Below are positions 1 to 11,510 of a DNA stretch of 64,000 nt, one piece after another (the first letter of the stretch is position 1; every line of letters begins with the position of its first letter). Under the pieces are notes generated by a model. That model worked only from the letters and a program-made list of their open reading frames with translations, was not told the DNA's origin and searched no databases. The translations under genes were made by a program, and so were the position numbers. Source of the DNA: Gibbsiella quercinecans (GTDB lineage: Bacteria; Pseudomonadota; Gammaproteobacteria; Enterobacterales; Enterobacteriaceae); contig NZ_CP014136.1 in assembly GCF_002291425.1 (NCBI RefSeq), positions 2,852,001 through 2,916,000 of the forward strand, read 5' to 3'.

Positions 1-115
1 CTTCACAGAACACGGTGATCGCAAACTGGTCTTTGTCTGCTTTCTCTAACAGATCTTCGATAAACCGGTGGCCGACCATGCCATTGCCGATGACGGCAAG
101 CTTGACTTTGCTCAT
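1..115 (-). CDS. nirB: Nitrite reductase (NADH) large subunit, N-terminal fragment
   Basis: Reading the reverse strand from an ATG at 115 gives about 38 residues beginning MSKVKLAVIGNGMVGHRFIE, which matches the N-terminus of NirB. The GNGMVGHR stretch is the glycine-rich FAD-binding turn of the pyridine nucleotide-disulphide oxidoreductase domain. NirB is the cytoplasmic siroheme subunit that reduces nitrite to ammonium with NADH. The rest of the gene lies outside the window. An FNR site and a NarL/NarP-like site upstream support the call. In E. coli nirB follows tsgA directly; here codA lies between them. Confidence 0.9.
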   Translation of the reverse strand, partial: MSKVKLAVIGNGMVGHRFIEDLLEKADKDQFAITVFCE

Positions 116-146
116 TTTTGCCTCAATTTTTTCATTTTCTTGCCTT

Positions 147-216
147 ACCTTATTCTTCCCCGATAGCGGTTTATTGATACAAATCAAGCACGCTTCCATA
201 TACCTCCAAGGTGTTA
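147..216 (-). promoter_or_regulatory. nirB promoter with FNR site and NarL/NarP-like site
   Basis: TTGATACAAATCAA at 174-187 is an exact match to the FNR consensus TTGAT-N4-ATCAA. A 7-2-7 inverted pair, TACCTCC-AA-GGTGTTA (201-216), lies upstream of it for nirB. The two centres (180.5 and 208.5) are 28 bp apart, the same spacing as between the -41.5 FNR site and the -69.5 NarL/NarP site of E. coli nirB. A TAAGGT -10 element is seen on the reverse strand at 147-152. The FNR site is certain as a motif. The NarL half-sites are imperfect and are supported mainly by position. Confidence 0.8.
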
Positions 217-402
217 TATGGATGATTTTAAAAGATATTTTATAAGTTGTGGTTTTTATTCAACTTTAGCTGAAACGTTGCAGTTAATGAGAAAAACACG
301 CATTTGGCGGAAAAGTGAGGCCAGTGTGGCGTAAGCCACTTTGTCAGTAGCCTATCGCCCCCGTATGATGGAGAAAACGGTGTGGCAGATCAGAGGTGAA
401 AG

Positions 403-1686
403 GTGGCGAACAATCCCGTGAAGTTTATCGATAACCTGCGCCTGAGCGGGCATGAGGGGCTGTGGCAACTGGCGATTGATCAGGGGCGCATTGCCCACAT
501 TATCCCGCAGCCGGAAGGGCAGGAGTGGCGCAGCGACGTGCTGGACGCCGAAGGGGGCCTGGCGTTGCCGGCGTTTATCGAGCCGCACATCCACCTGGAT
601 ACCACCCAGACCGCCGGGCAGCCGGCGTGGAACCAGTCCGGCACGCTGTTTGAAGGCATTGAACGCTGGGCGGAGCGCAAGGCGCAGTTAACCCATGAAG
701 ACGTTAAGCAGCGCGCCTGGCAAACGCTGAAATGGCAGATTGCCAACGGCGTGCAGTACGTACGCACCCACGTTGACGTCTCCGATCCCACGTTGACCGC
801 GCTGCGCGCCATGCTGGAGGTGAAACAGGAGGTGGCGCCTTGGGTCACGATGCAGATTGTCGCCTTCCCGCAGGAGGGGATACTGTCATACCCCGACGGC
901 GAGGCGCTCCTGGAAGAGGCGCTGCGGCTGGGGGCCGATGTGGTTGGCGCTATCCCGCACTTTGAATTTACGCGTGAATATGGTGTGGAGTCGCTGCATA
1001 AGGCGTTTGCGCTGGCCGATAAATACCAGCGGCTGGTGGATGTGCACTGCGACGAGATCGACGATGAGCAATCACGTTTTGTCGAAACCGTCGCGGCGCT
1101 GGCCCTGAAGCTGGGCATGGGCGATAAGGTGACGGCCAGCCATACCACCGCGATGCATTCCTATAACGGCGCCTATACCTCGCGGCTGTTCCGGCTGTTG
1201 AAAATGTCCGGCATCAACTTTGTTGCCAACCCGCTGGTGAACATTCATCTGCAGGGGCGCTTTGACAGCTATCCGAAGCGGCGCGGCGTTACCCGGGTGA
1301 AAGAGATGCTGGACGCCGGCATTAACGTCTGCTTTGGCCATGACGATGTGTTCGATCCCTGGTACCCGCTCGGCACCGCCAACATGCTGCAGGTGCTGCA
1401 CATGGGCCTGCATATTTGCCAACTGATGGGCTACGGCCAGATTGACGATGGCCTGAAGCTTATCACCACCCACAGTGCGCGTACGCTGCATCTTGATGAT
1501 TACGGGCTGGCGGCGGGCAACAGCGCCAACCTGGTGATCCTGCCGGCAGAGAGCGGCTTTGATGCGGTGCGCCGCCAAACGCCGGTGCGCTATTCGATTC
1601 GCCGCGGGGCCGTGATTGCCGAAACCCGGCCGGCGCAAACCACGCTGCACTTGGCGCAGGATGAGCAGGTGGATTTCCGCCGCTAA
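403..1686 (+). CDS. codA: Cytosine deaminase
   Basis: CodA hydrolyses cytosine to uracil and ammonia in the pyrimidine salvage pathway. The 427-residue product has the length of E. coli CodA and is near-identical over long stretches. The metal-binding HxH appears in [13 protein letters not shown], the HCDEIDDEQ motif supplies a further ligand and the catalytic region, and [12 protein letters not shown] and [11 protein letters not shown] carry the remaining active-site residues. The start is a GTG at 403 preceded by the GA-rich stretch AGAGGTGAA; E. coli codA also starts with GTG. The permease gene codB, which precedes codA in E. coli, is absent, so cytosine would need another importer or internal supply. 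The gene is divergent from nirB and convergent with tsgA. Confidence 0.95.
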   Translation: MANNPVKFIDNLRLSGHEGLWQLAIDQGRIAHIIPQPEGQEWRSDVLDAEGGLALPAFIEPHIHLDTTQTAGQPAWNQSGTLFEGIERWAERKAQLTHEDVKQRAWQTLKWQIANGVQYVRTHVDVSDPTLTALRAMLEVKQEVAPWVTMQIVAFPQEGILSYPDGEALLEEALRLGADVVGAIPHFEFTREYGVESLHKAFALADKYQRLVDVHCDEIDDEQSRFVETVAALALKLGMGDKVTASHTTAMHSYNGAYTSRLFRLLKMSGINFVANPLVNIHLQGRFDSYPKRRGVTRVKEMLDAGINVCFGHDDVFDPWYPLGTANMLQVLHMGLHICQLMGYGQIDDGLKLITTHSARTLHLDDYGLAAGNSANLVILPAESGFDAVRRQTPVRYSIRRGAVIAETRPAQTTLHLAQDEQVDFRR

Positions 1687-1727
1687 GCCGGTAGGGTGTA
1701 AAAGGAAATAGCTGGTAGGGATAAAAC

Positions 1728-1752
1728 AACAGGGCGCCAAGGCGCCCTGTTT
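1728..1752. terminator. Bidirectional terminator between codA and tsgA
   Basis: An 11-bp perfect inverted repeat (AACAGGGCGCC, 1728-1738, and its complement, 1741-1751) sits between two converging genes. A-rich sequence lies on the left and TTTC on the right, so it can serve both strands. Confidence 0.75.
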
Positions 1753-1772
1753 CATATGGCGGTAAACCGCAA

Positions 1773-2957
1773 TCAGCGGGTTACGTGGCCGTGGCTGCGG
1801 TGTTTGGTGACAAAGCCAAGCAGCAGGCACATCACGAATACCGCCAGATACAGCCCGTTGGCGGTCACCAGCGCGGCATGGGCTCCGCCTTGTGCCACGA
1901 TCGGCCCAGTCACGATAAAGGTCAGCATGGTGCCGACGGTGCCGCAGGTCAGGATAAAGTTCACCAGCTTCGGTGAGGAAACTTTGGTTTGCAGCGAACC
2001 CAGGGTAATCAGCGTGGTGTAGATCGCGCTGGAGATAAAGCCCAGGCCCATGATGAAGTAGCCCAGGTGTTCCGGGTTATCAGTGCTGACAAACAGGTAC
2101 ATGGCCCCCGTCGCCAGGGCTGCCAGCACGGTAACAATGCGCTGCAGATCGAAAAAGCGCAGGATAAAGCTGAACACCCACATGCCCACCATGTAAGAAG
2201 TCCAGAAATCGCTGACCAGCTTGCCGGCCTGGCCAATATCCATACCGAAAGATTTGGTGGCGTATTCCGGCACCCACTGGATAAAGCCCAGTTGGCCCAG
2301 AATGTAGCACAGCGCGGCGATCGCCAGGAACAGCACGCCAACACCCCATTTTTCTTTGACTACCGGCTCACCGCTGGCTGGGCTTTTGTTGCCCAACACC
2401 GGGAATTCAGAATACAGCGTCAGGATAAAGATCGCCACGTACAGCAGACCGATACAGGCGTAGACCCAATACCAGCCGATATGGCGCGCCAACAGCATGG
2501 CGGCGACAATCGGGAAAATCATCCCGGCCATACTGAAGAAGGAGTCGGTGAACAGCAGGCGGGAACCACGCTGGCGGCCGGCATACATATGGGTAATCAG
2601 GAAGGTGCCGATCGACATAGTGATACCGCTGACCACGCCGAGCACAAACATGCACAGGGAGAACACGGCCAGACTTTTACCGACCATCAGCCCGGCAACG
2701 GCCAACACCATCAGAATAAAGCCGAAGATGAGCTGGCGTTTCAACGGGATGATTTCCATCAGCCAGGCGTTCAGGAAGATAGCAATCAAGATGCCGGCGT
2801 TAAGGAAAGTAAAGGTATTACTCATGCTGGAAATCGGCAGATTAAAGTATTCTGCAATATTTCCCATCACCATCCCTGTGACGATAACTAAGGCACCGGT
2901 CAGCGCGTAAGAAAAAAAACTGATCCAGGTTAGCCGGATGCGGTTGCTGTTATTCAT
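1773..2957 (-). CDS. tsgA: Major facilitator superfamily transporter TsgA
   Basis: The 394-residue product aligns along its whole length with TsgA (YhfC), a 12-helix inner-membrane MFS protein of unproven substrate. Conserved stretches include [19 protein letters not shown] near the N-terminus, [15 protein letters not shown] around helix 4, and [15 protein letters not shown] late in the protein. The C-terminus ends in a short basic tail. It lies next to the divergent ppiA, as in E. coli, which confirms identity. No function beyond transport can be read from the sequence. Confidence 0.92.
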   Translation of the reverse strand: MNNSNRIRLTWISFFSYALTGALVIVTGMVMGNIAEYFNLPISSMSNTFTFLNAGILIAIFLNAWLMEIIPLKRQLIFGFILMVLAVAGLMVGKSLAVFSLCMFVLGVVSGITMSIGTFLITHMYAGRQRGSRLLFTDSFFSMAGMIFPIVAAMLLARHIGWYWVYACIGLLYVAIFILTLYSEFPVLGNKSPASGEPVVKEKWGVGVLFLAIAALCYILGQLGFIQWVPEYATKSFGMDIGQAGKLVSDFWTSYMVGMWVFSFILRFFDLQRIVTVLAALATGAMYLFVSTDNPEHLGYFIMGLGFISSAIYTTLITLGSLQTKVSSPKLVNFILTCGTVGTMLTFIVTGPIVAQGGAHAALVTANGLYLAVFVMCLLLGFVTKHRSHGHVTR

Positions 2958-3474
2958 TGAATATGAGCCCGATATGTCTGTTGAGGTTCAGAGCGCTGCC
3001 CAACAGACCTTTTATTACCACAGCTCGGAAATATTAGCGCCTGTATGCACAGCGCATACACAAAGCCCCGACGGGGGCCCGCAATAAAATTGCCGCAGCA
3101 AACAAGGCTATTGGAAGGCTCTTACAAACTGGCATTAAGGCCGCAGATTTTCCCCTACAGGCGGAAAATCTCCACACGGCCCCCAGGCTAGGAATCCTAA
3201 CATAGCTAACCGTCTTTTTTGTGATTACTATCTATTTTTGATGCAATAAGTCAGTAATTGGTAAATGTTTTTGTGATCTTGATTTGATTGCAATGCTGCC
3301 GGCCGCCGGCGAATGCGGCCTTAAAATGCCGCCAGCGGCGGTAGCCCGGCCAAAGTGAGTACATCAGCATTGGATGGCTGCGTAAATATAGGTAAATGGC
3401 TGGTACTCCCGGAAAGGGCACTTTAGAATCAATGCGCTTTCACGTTGTTTGTCTCTTAGAAGAAGGATCTGTGC
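2958..3474. promoter_or_regulatory. tsgA-ppiA divergent regulatory region
   Basis: This 517-bp gap has no plausible gene and must hold the promoters of both divergent genes. Two TGTGA half-sites (3220-3224 and 3272-3276) in AT-rich sequence resemble CRP half-sites; E. coli ppiA is known to be under CRP and CytR control, but neither site here has a good second half. A perfect 9-bp inverted repeat, AGATTTTCC (3145-3153) and GGAAAATCT (3163-3171), could be an operator or a leader hairpin. A GC-rich run near 3065-3080 is unexplained. Confidence 0.45.
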
Positions 3475-4044
3475 ATGTTCAAACGTACTTTAGTGACCCT
3501 TGTCGCCTTGTGTTCCCTGGTTGCCGTGGCGCCTGCTGCGCTTGCCGCCGGTGAAACCCACGTGATGTTGACCACCTCGGCCGGGAATATCGAACTGGCG
3601 CTTGATGGCCAGAAGGCGCCGGTGTCGACCAAGAATTTCATCGACTACGTGAACAGCGGTTTTTATAACAACACCACGTTCCACCGCGTTATCCCCGGCT
3701 TTATGATCCAGGGCGGCGGTTTTACCGCGGACATGCAACAGAAAAGCCCCAATGCGCCGATTAAAAACGAGGCGGACAATGGGCTGCGCAACCTGCGCGG
3801 TACCATCTCAATGGCGCGTACCGCGGATAAAGACAGCGCTACCAGCCAGTTCTTTCTGAACGTGGCGGATAACGCCTTTTTGGATCACGGCCAGCGTGAC
3901 TTCGGCTATGCGGTGTTTGGTAAAGTGGTGAAAGGCATGGATGTGGTGGATAAAATCTCCCAGGTGCCGACCGCCAATGTCGGCCCTTACCAGAATGTGC
4001 CCAGCAAGCCGGTCGTCATTCTGTCGGCGAAAGTGCTGCCATAA
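3475..4044 (+). CDS. ppiA: Periplasmic peptidyl-prolyl cis-trans isomerase A (cyclophilin)
   Basis: PpiA catalyses cis-trans isomerisation of peptidyl-proline bonds in periplasmic proteins. The 189-residue product begins with a Sec signal peptide (MFKRTL, hydrophobic core, PAALA; probable cleavage after residue 24). The cyclophilin fold follows, with [15 protein letters not shown] (catalytic Arg and core), [21 protein letters not shown] and the [18 protein letters not shown] stretch. The ATG at 3475 follows AGAAGGATCTGTGC, a good ribosome-binding site. It is divergent from tsgA as in E. coli. Confidence 0.95.
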   Translation: MFKRTLVTLVALCSLVAVAPAALAAGETHVMLTTSAGNIELALDGQKAPVSTKNFIDYVNSGFYNNTTFHRVIPGFMIQGGGFTADMQQKSPNAPIKNEADNGLRNLRGTISMARTADKDSATSQFFLNVADNAFLDHGQRDFGYAVFGKVVKGMDVVDKISQVPTANVGPYQNVPSKPVVILSAKVLP

Positions 4045-4056
4045 GTTTTACCGCGC

Positions 4057-4090
4057 GCCGGCGCCCCGCCTGGGGGGCCGGCCTGTTGTT
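4057..4090 (+). terminator. Probable ppiA terminator
   Basis: A GC-rich inverted repeat with one mismatch (4057-4067 and 4072-4082, loop GCCT) follows the ppiA stop by 12 bp and runs into CTGTTGTT. The U tract is poor, so efficiency is uncertain. Confidence 0.5.
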
Positions 4091-4260
4091 CCCCTCCTTC
4101 CCGAAGCATTGCGTACATCACTTTTTTCTTCTGCACGGCATGGTTTAATGCGCTATGGGTAATCAGGTTGCTGATGGCGCTGCTATTATCTTTATGGCGG
4201 CAGGCCATTGTGGCTGGCAACCCGGCGTTCATTGGCCTTCGTTCAGGATAAGCTGCAAAG

Positions 4261-5958
4261 ATGTATGAATTTAATCAGGTGTTGCTGTTATTGCAGCAGA
4301 TGTGCGTGTATCTCGTTATCGCCTACTTGTTAAGTAAAACACCCCTGTTTATTCCGCTGACCCAGGTCACTATCCGCCTGCCGCATAAGCTGCTGTGCTA
4401 TGTGATCTTTTCGGTGTTCTGCATTATGGGCACCTATTTCGGCCTGCATATCCAGGATTCTATCGCCAATACCCGCGCCATCGGCGCCGTATTGGGCGGC
4501 TTGCTTGGCGGGCCATCCGTTGGCTTTTTGGTGGGGCTGACCGGTGGGCTGCACCGCTATACGCTCGGCGGGATGACCGACGTCGCCTGTGCGGTTTCGA
4601 CCATCACCGAAGGCCTGGTGGGCGGCATTGTGCACAGCATCGCCATGCGCCGCCGCCGTATCGATCTGTTATTCAATCCGCTTTTCGTTGCCGGGGTGGC
4701 GCTGGTGGCTGAAATGCTGCAGATGGCGATTATCCTCGCCATCGCCCGCCCATTCGGCGAGGCTCTGCGGCTGGTGGAATACATTGCGTTGCCGATGATG
4801 ATCGCCAACACGCTGGGCGCGGCGATGTTTATGCAAATTCTGCTCGATCGCCGTGCGATGTTTGAAAAATACACCAGCGCGTTTTCTTCCAAGGCGTTGA
4901 AGATTGCCGAACTGACGGAGGGCATCCTGCGCCAGGGCTTCGATCAGGAAAACAGCATGAAGGTGGCGCGGGTGATCTACCAGGAACTGGGCATCGGCGC
5001 GGTAGCGATTACGGATCGCGAAAAGCTGTTGGCGTTCATTGGCATCGGTGACGATCATCATCTGCCGGGCACGCCGATCGCTTCGGCGCATTCTCATCAC
5101 GCTATCGATCACAACCAGGTGGTCTATGCCGACGGGAATGAAGTGGCCTACTGCTGTTCGATCAACCCCAACTGCAAACTCGGCTCAACGCTGGTGATCC
5201 CGCTGCGCGGCGAAAACCAACGGGTGATCGGCACCATCAAGCTGTACGAACCAAAAAGCAAACTGTTCAGCACTATCAACCGCACGCTGGGTGAAGGGAT
5301 CGCCAGCCTGCTTTCGGCGCAGATCATGGCTGGGCAATATGAGCGCCACAAACAGCTGCTGGCGCAGTCGGAAATCAAATTGCTGCATGCGCAGGTCAAT
5401 CCACACTTTCTGTTTAACGCGCTGAATACGCTGGTGGCGGTCATTCGGCGCGACGGCGATCGCGCCTGCGAGCTGGTGCAGTACCTTTCCACGTTTTTCC
5501 GCAAGAATCTCAAACGCTCCGACGATGAGGTGAGCCTGGCGGATGAGCTGGAGCATGTAAACGCCTATTTGCAAATTGAAAAGGCGCGCTTTGCCGATCG
5601 GCTGGAGATCGCCGTTTCGCTGCCGCCAGAGCTGATGGCGGTGCGTCTGCCGGCATTCTCCCTGCAGCCGATCGTCGAGAATGCGATCAAGCACGGCACT
5701 TCGCACATGCTGGGGGTTGGCCGGATCGACATCGGCGCGCGCTGCGAAGCGGGGCACCTGTTGCTGCAGGTGACCGATAACGCTGGGCTGTTCCAGCCGC
5801 AGCCGCACAGCCAGGGATTGGGCATGAACCTGGTGGATAAGCGCATCCGCGTGCGCTACGGCGAGGGCTACGGTGTGCAGGTGGTGTGTGAACCGGAAGC
5901 ATTTACCCGTATTACGCTCAATGTGCCGCTCGGCGAGCCGTTGATGGGGGCCGCATGA
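4261..5958 (+). CDS. btsS: Sensor histidine kinase BtsS (pyruvate-sensing, LytS family)
   Basis: The 565-residue product matches E. coli BtsS (YehU). The first about 190 residues form a 5TM-5TMR_LytS membrane sensor with several glycine-rich helices ([18 protein letters not shown]). A GAF-like segment spans roughly 215-355, with the conserved [19 protein letters not shown]. The His-kinase domain has [12 protein letters not shown] with the phosphoacceptor His at residue 382. A HATPase domain follows, with [11 protein letters not shown] (N box) and DNAGL (G box). In E. coli BtsS senses external pyruvate at high affinity and phosphorylates BtsR. The stop overlaps the btsR start by 4 bp (ATGA). 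Confidence 0.93.
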   Translation: MYEFNQVLLLLQQMCVYLVIAYLLSKTPLFIPLTQVTIRLPHKLLCYVIFSVFCIMGTYFGLHIQDSIANTRAIGAVLGGLLGGPSVGFLVGLTGGLHRYTLGGMTDVACAVSTITEGLVGGIVHSIAMRRRRIDLLFNPLFVAGVALVAEMLQMAIILAIARPFGEALRLVEYIALPMMIANTLGAAMFMQILLDRRAMFEKYTSAFSSKALKIAELTEGILRQGFDQENSMKVARVIYQELGIGAVAITDREKLLAFIGIGDDHHLPGTPIASAHSHHAIDHNQVVYADGNEVAYCCSINPNCKLGSTLVIPLRGENQRVIGTIKLYEPKSKLFSTINRTLGEGIASLLSAQIMAGQYERHKQLLAQSEIKLLHAQVNPHFLFNALNTLVAVIRRDGDRACELVQYLSTFFRKNLKRSDDEVSLADELEHVNAYLQIEKARFADRLEIAVSLPPELMAVRLPAFSLQPIVENAIKHGTSHMLGVGRIDIGARCEAGHLLLQVTDNAGLFQPQPHSQGLGMNLVDKRIRVRYGEGYGVQVVCEPEAFTRITLNVPLGEPLMGAA

Positions 5959-6683
5959 CGTTGAACGTCCTGATTGTTGATGACGAACCTTCCGCCCGTG
6001 ATAACCTGCGCCACCTGCTGGAAGAGCATGAGGGCATTACGGTGATTGGAGAATGCGCCAATGCCATTGAGGCGATCAGCGTGATCCACCGCCAGCAGCC
6101 GGACGTGGTGTTTCTCGATATCCAGATGCCGCGCATCAGCGGGCTGGAGATGGTCGGCATGCTCGATCCTAACCGTATGCCGTATATCGTGTTCCTCACC
6201 GCGTACGATGAATACGCGGTGCAGGCTTTTGAGGAACATGCGTTTGATTACCTGCTCAAGCCTGCCGAGCCGCAGCGGTTGAACAAAACGCTGCAGCGGC
6301 TGCAGCAAAGCCGTGCCCCGCAGGATATCGCCGCGCTGGAAGAGAGCGCCGGCTACCTGAAATATATCCCTTGCACCGGTCATAGCCGGATTTACCTGCT
6401 GCGCTTCGATGAAGTGATCGCCATTCGCTCGCGCCTAAGCGGCGTTTACGTGGTGCGCGACGACGGCATGGAGTGTTTCACCGAACTGACGCTGCGCACC
6501 CTGGAAAGCCGCACGCCTTTGGTGCGTTGCCACCGGCAATACCTGGTCAATCTGGAACAGGTGCGGGAGATTCGCTTCGAGGAAAGCGGCGCGGCGGAAA
6601 TGATCATGTCGGTGGGGGAACCGGTGCCGGTCAGCCGCCGCTACCTGAAATCGTTGAAGGAAGAGCTCGGGTTGCGCGGTTAG
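5955..6683 (+). CDS. btsR: LytTR-family response regulator BtsR
   Basis: The 242-residue product has an N-terminal receiver domain (acidic pocket DD at residues 9-10, phosphoacceptor Asp55 in VVFLDIQMP, Thr in FLTAYDEYA, Lys in YLLKPAEP). A C-terminal LytTR DNA-binding domain follows from about residue 135 ([29 protein letters not shown]). In E. coli phosphorylated BtsR activates btsT (yjiY), a pyruvate/H+ symporter. No btsT gene is in this window, so the target lies elsewhere. It is translationally coupled to btsS. Confidence 0.93.
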   Translation: MTLNVLIVDDEPSARDNLRHLLEEHEGITVIGECANAIEAISVIHRQQPDVVFLDIQMPRISGLEMVGMLDPNRMPYIVFLTAYDEYAVQAFEEHAFDYLLKPAEPQRLNKTLQRLQQSRAPQDIAALEESAGYLKYIPCTGHSRIYLLRFDEVIAIRSRLSGVYVVRDDGMECFTELTLRTLESRTPLVRCHRQYLVNLEQVREIRFEESGAAEMIMSVGEPVPVSRRYLKSLKEELGLRG

Positions 6684-6794
6684 CCGCCCCATTTCCGCTG
6701 CCGAGTATGCCATGCTTGACGGGCTTACGCTGCGCTTATAGCTTTATCGCATTCACCGGCGCGTTTGCGCCCCGTCTGCGTTAAGGAACATGAA

Positions 6795-8318
6795 ATGAGT
6801 GAAGCACGGATTATCGCCAAAGCGCTGCACGCCGGGAAGCCGGCGCAGGACTTGGCTATTTTACCCGCGTTGGCGAACCGCCACGGCTTGATCACCGGCG
6901 CCACCGGCACCGGTAAAACGGTCACGCTGCAAAGAATGGCCGAGCAGTTTTCCCGCATTGGCGTCCCGGTGTTCCTGGCGGACGTGAAGGGCGATCTGTC
7001 CGGCATCGGCGCCGCGGGCGAGCCTTCGGAAAAGCTGCAGGCGCGGCTTGCGGCGATCGGCGTAACCGACTGGCAGCCGCAGGCGTGCAACATCATCCCA
7101 TGGGATATTTTTGGCGAAAAGGGCCACCCGATCCGCGCCACGGTATCCGATCTTGGCCCTCTACTGCTGGGGCGGCTGCTGGATTTGAACGACATTCAGC
7201 AAGGCGTATTGCAACTTGTGTTCCGCATTGCCGATGACAACGGCCTGCTGCTGCTGGACATGAAAGATTTGCGCGCCATGGTGCAGTACGTCGGCGATAA
7301 CGCCAAACAGTACCAAACCCAGTACGGCAATATTTCTACCGCCTCCATCGGCGCCATCCAGCGTGGGCTGCTGGCGCTGGAAGATCAGGGCGCCAACCAG
7401 TTCTTCGGCGAGCCGATGCTGGATATCAACGATCTGATGCGTACCGACAGCAACGGCCACGGCGTGATCAACCTGCTTGCGGCTGATAAGCTGATTAATC
7501 AGCCGAAACTGTATGCCATCTTCCTGCTGTGGCTGCTGGCGGAGCTGTTTGAACAACTGCCGGAAGTCGGCGATCCGGAACAGCCGAAGCTGGTGTTCTT
7601 CTTCGACGAAGCGCACCTGTTATTCAACGATGCGCCAGAGGCGCTGCTGAGCAAAATTGAACAGGTCGTGCGCCTGATCCGCTCCAAAGGCGTGGGTGTT
7701 TACTTCGTCACCCAAAACCCATTGGATATTCCAGACAGCGTGCTTGGCCAACTGGGCAACCGCGTGCAGCACGCGCTGCGTGCCTTTACCCCACGCGATC
7801 AAAAAGCCGTGAAGGCGGCGGCGCAAACCCTGCGCGCCAACCCGGCGTTTGATGCGGAAACCGCGATTACCGAGCTGGGCGTGGGCGAAGCGCTGGTGTC
7901 TTTCCTGGATGAAAAAGGCCGGCCTAACGTGGTGGAGCGCGCCATGGTTATCGCGCCGGAATCGAAAATGGGGATGCTGGGCGCCGAGGGGTTGAATAGC
8001 GCCATCAATAAATCACCGCTGTACGGCCGCTATGAGGATATGGTGGATCGTGAGTCGGCCTACGAGAAACTCTCTGCTGAAGGCTTTACTACCGTGGGTA
8101 AACCGCAGCCCGGCCAGCCGGCGAGCAAACCGGCGCAGGAACCGGCCGGTGGGGGATTGATGGGGGGGCTGAACGAGATCTTGTTCGGTTCAACCGGCCC
8201 GCGTGGCGGCAAGCGTGACGGCATCGTGCAGACCGCCGCGAAAAGTATGGCGCGCGATCTGGGCCGCCAAATTCTGCGCGGTGTGTTAGGTTCAATCATG
8301 GGCGGCCGCAAAAAATAA
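6795..8318 (+). CDS. yjgR: YjgR/DUF853 family ATPase (HerA-like)
   Basis: The 507-residue product has a P-loop ATPase fold of the FtsK/HerA type. Walker A is GATGTGKT at residues 35-42, Walker B is [13 protein letters not shown], and a conserved [20 protein letters not shown] segment resembles sensor and arginine-finger regions of the family. The C-terminal about 70 residues are Pro/Gly-rich and end in a basic GRKK tail. Its cellular role is not established. The start is the ATG at 6795, with AAGGAAC 5 bases upstream; the frame stays open further up, but nothing there looks coding. It stands alone between btsR and pabA. Confidence 0.85.
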   Translation: MSEARIIAKALHAGKPAQDLAILPALANRHGLITGATGTGKTVTLQRMAEQFSRIGVPVFLADVKGDLSGIGAAGEPSEKLQARLAAIGVTDWQPQACNIIPWDIFGEKGHPIRATVSDLGPLLLGRLLDLNDIQQGVLQLVFRIADDNGLLLLDMKDLRAMVQYVGDNAKQYQTQYGNISTASIGAIQRGLLALEDQGANQFFGEPMLDINDLMRTDSNGHGVINLLAADKLINQPKLYAIFLLWLLAELFEQLPEVGDPEQPKLVFFFDEAHLLFNDAPEALLSKIEQVVRLIRSKGVGVYFVTQNPLDIPDSVLGQLGNRVQHALRAFTPRDQKAVKAAAQTLRANPAFDAETAITELGVGEALVSFLDEKGRPNVVERAMVIAPESKMGMLGAEGLNSAINKSPLYGRYEDMVDRESAYEKLSAEGFTTVGKPQPGQPASKPAQEPAGGGLMGGLNEILFGSTGPRGGKRDGIVQTAAKSMARDLGRQILRGVLGSIMGGRKK

Positions 8319-8376
8319 GCGCCAGCCCCGTCAACGCAAGAAAACACCGTTATTTTTATAATAAGTTGATTTGAGT

Positions 8377-8952
8377 ATGTTGCTGCTGATCGATAACTAC
8401 GACTCCTTTACCTATAATCTTTATCAGTATTTCTGCGAGCTGGGCGCCGAGGTGCTGGTCAAACGCAACGACGAACTGCAACTGGCCGACATCGAACGCC
8501 TGGCTCCGCGGCAACTGGTGATATCCCCCGGCCCGTGCACGCCGAATGAGGCCGGCATTTCCCTGGCGGCGATCCGCCATTTTGCCGGTCGTTTGCCGAT
8601 CCTCGGCGTTTGCCTGGGCCATCAGGCTTTGGGGCAGGCGTTTGGCGCCAGCGTCGTGCGCGCCCGCAATGTGATGCATGGCAAAACCTCCGCCATTCGC
8701 CACGACGGCCGCGGCGTGTTTGCCGGCTTGAATAATCCGTTGACCGTAACCCGTTATCACTCACTGGTGCTGGAGGCCGCTACGTTGCCGGATTGCTTTG
8801 AGGTGACGGCCTGGAGCGAGCGTGCAGGGGTACGTGATGAGGTAATGGGGATCCGCCACCGCACGCTGCCGCTGGAAGGGGTACAATTCCATCCGGAAAG
8901 CATTCTTAGCGAGCAGGGGCATCAGCTTTTGGGCAATTTCCTTAAGAGTTAA
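8377..8952 (+). CDS. pabA: Aminodeoxychorismate synthase, glutamine amidotransferase component
   Basis: PabA releases ammonia from glutamine for PabB, which converts chorismate to 4-amino-4-deoxychorismate on the path to p-aminobenzoate and folate. The 191-residue product is a class I amidotransferase: [12 protein letters not shown] (oxyanion strand), [15 protein letters not shown] with the nucleophilic Cys, and [10 protein letters not shown] with the catalytic His and Glu. The ATG at 8377 is preferred over a TTG two codons upstream because it aligns with E. coli PabA. It precedes argD as in E. coli, but the fic gene that precedes pabA there is missing. Confidence 0.95.
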   Translation: MLLLIDNYDSFTYNLYQYFCELGAEVLVKRNDELQLADIERLAPRQLVISPGPCTPNEAGISLAAIRHFAGRLPILGVCLGHQALGQAFGASVVRARNVMHGKTSAIRHDGRGVFAGLNNPLTVTRYHSLVLEAATLPDCFEVTAWSERAGVRDEVMGIRHRTLPLEGVQFHPESILSEQGHQLLGNFLKS

Positions 8953-9000
8953 TCGGTTAGGTTTTTTTTACCTGCTTTTGATGATTTAGGTTTGCCCTTG

Positions 9001-10303
<1,303 letters not shown>

Positions 10304-10337
10304 GCGGCGGGCACAGCGAGCTAGCGCCGTGCAAAAT

Positions 10338-10371
10338 AAACGCCCCGTGGCCGGTTGGCCACGGGGCGTTT
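10338..10371. terminator. Bidirectional terminator between argD and crp
   Basis: A perfect 15-bp inverted repeat (10338-10352 and 10357-10371) with a GGTT loop, GC-rich in the middle and ending in AAA/TTT, lies between the converging argD and crp genes. Confidence 0.9.
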
Positions 10372-10397
10372 GCTATTTCCTGGCGCCCAGCGTGTGA

Positions 10398-11030
10398 TTA
10401 ACGCGTGCCGTAAACCACGATGGTTTTGCCGTGGGCAGAAATGAGGTTTTGATCTTCCAGCATTTTCAGAATACGGCCGACGGTTTCGCGTGAGCAACCG
10501 ACAATCTGGCCGATCTCCTGGCGGGTAATTTTGATTTGCATGCCGTCCGGGTGAGTCATGGCATCCGGTTGTTTTGCCAGGTTTAGCAGGGTTTGTGCGA
10601 TACGCCCGGTAACGTCAAGGAAAGCAAGGTTGCCCACTTTCTCTGAAGTAACCTGCAGCCGGCTTGCCATCTGCGCAGACAGGCGCATCAGGATATCCGG
10701 GTTCACCTGGATCAACTGACGGAATTTCTTATAGGAAATTTCAGCCACTTCACAGGCGGTTTTCGCCCTTACCCAGGCGCTGCGCTCCTGGCCTTCTTCA
10801 AATAACCCGAGTTCCCCGATAAAGTCCCCCTGGTTGAGGTAGGACAGGATCATCTCTTTACCTTCTTCGTCTTTAATCAGCACCGCGACGGAGCCTTTAA
10901 CGATGTAGTAAAGCGTTTCGGCTTTTTCACCTTGGTGAATCAGCGTACTTTTGGATGGATATTTGTGGATATGGCAATGAGACAGGAACCATTCGAGAGT
11001 CGGGTCTGTTTGCGGTTTGCCGAGAACCAT
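10398..11030 (-). CDS. crp: cAMP receptor protein (CRP), global regulator
   Basis: CRP binds cAMP and activates or represses catabolic promoters. The 210-residue product is almost identical to E. coli CRP. The cyclic-nucleotide pocket contains [19 protein letters not shown] (ligands Glu and Arg-Ser), and the C-helix segment [14 protein letters not shown] supplies the Thr. The helix-turn-helix is [20 protein letters not shown], with the DNA-reading RETVGR. It is divergent from yhfA, as in E. coli. CRP is the likely regulator of several carbon and nitrogen genes, though no strong CRP site was seen at its own promoter. Confidence 0.98.
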   Translation of the reverse strand: MVLGKPQTDPTLEWFLSHCHIHKYPSKSTLIHQGEKAETLYYIVKGSVAVLIKDEEGKEMILSYLNQGDFIGELGLFEEGQERSAWVRAKTACEVAEISYKKFRQLIQVNPDILMRLSAQMASRLQVTSEKVGNLAFLDVTGRIAQTLLNLAKQPDAMTHPDGMQIKITRQEIGQIVGCSRETVGRILKMLEDQNLISAHGKTIVVYGTR

Positions 11031-11510
11031 TCGCTGTTATCCTCTGTTGTAATCGCTGCCTTGTGTCACAGGGATCAGAGTTCCCTGTAAAACATGTTTT
11101 AGCCCACGTGCGCGTGGTGGCTATCAACAGGTTTTGAGGCGTGCCATAAAATATGCTACTGCTTTAGCATATTGACTTGCCGGAAATGCTGCAAGCTACA
11201 TTCTGTTAACATACCACGTCAGGCACCTTTCCTCGAACGTTTCCCTGGAGCCTGCTCATTGGAAAGGGGATTTTCAGACTGAGCCCTGCCATTAATCGTG
11301 GAGCCGGCAAAAAGACAACATACTGCCGCAAAGCCCGCGATTGCCGCCGCATTCACGCGCAATGACAGGACACAGTCTAGTGTGGTTTTAGCACAGAGTG
11401 AGGCCAGTGTCTTGTGTTGTCTCGCTTCAGCATGATTCACGTCAGGTTCCGTTGCCAGTTTTAGCGCGAAAGCGTAGTCTGGGCTGCATAAACCAAGCGG
11501 AGTAACGAGT
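11031..11510. other. crp-yhfA divergent intergenic region
   Basis: This 480-bp gap shows no convincing gene. It should contain a long crp leader and the promoters for both genes. A candidate crp promoter and an overlapping 9-bp inverted repeat are listed separately. The right part (11220-11500) has no motif I can support; a 102-codon reverse frame there lacks a ribosome-binding site and overlaps the yhfA start. Confidence 0.4.
11166..11194 (-). promoter_or_regulatory. Candidate crp promoter
   Basis: On the reverse strand TTGCAG (11194-11189) is followed after 17 bp by TATGCT (11171-11166). This is a reasonable sigma-70 pair and would give a crp leader of about 130 bases. The -10 element overlaps a perfect inverted repeat AATATGCTA (11150-11158) / TAGCATATT (11165-11173). 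The call is by pattern only. Confidence 0.35.

Noticed and set aside
403-1686. codA as the deaminase step of the 13-22 kb locus
   Set aside because: It is over 11 kb away with conserved genes between, and its sequence is that of an ordinary cytosine deaminase. The locus has its own amidohydrolase.
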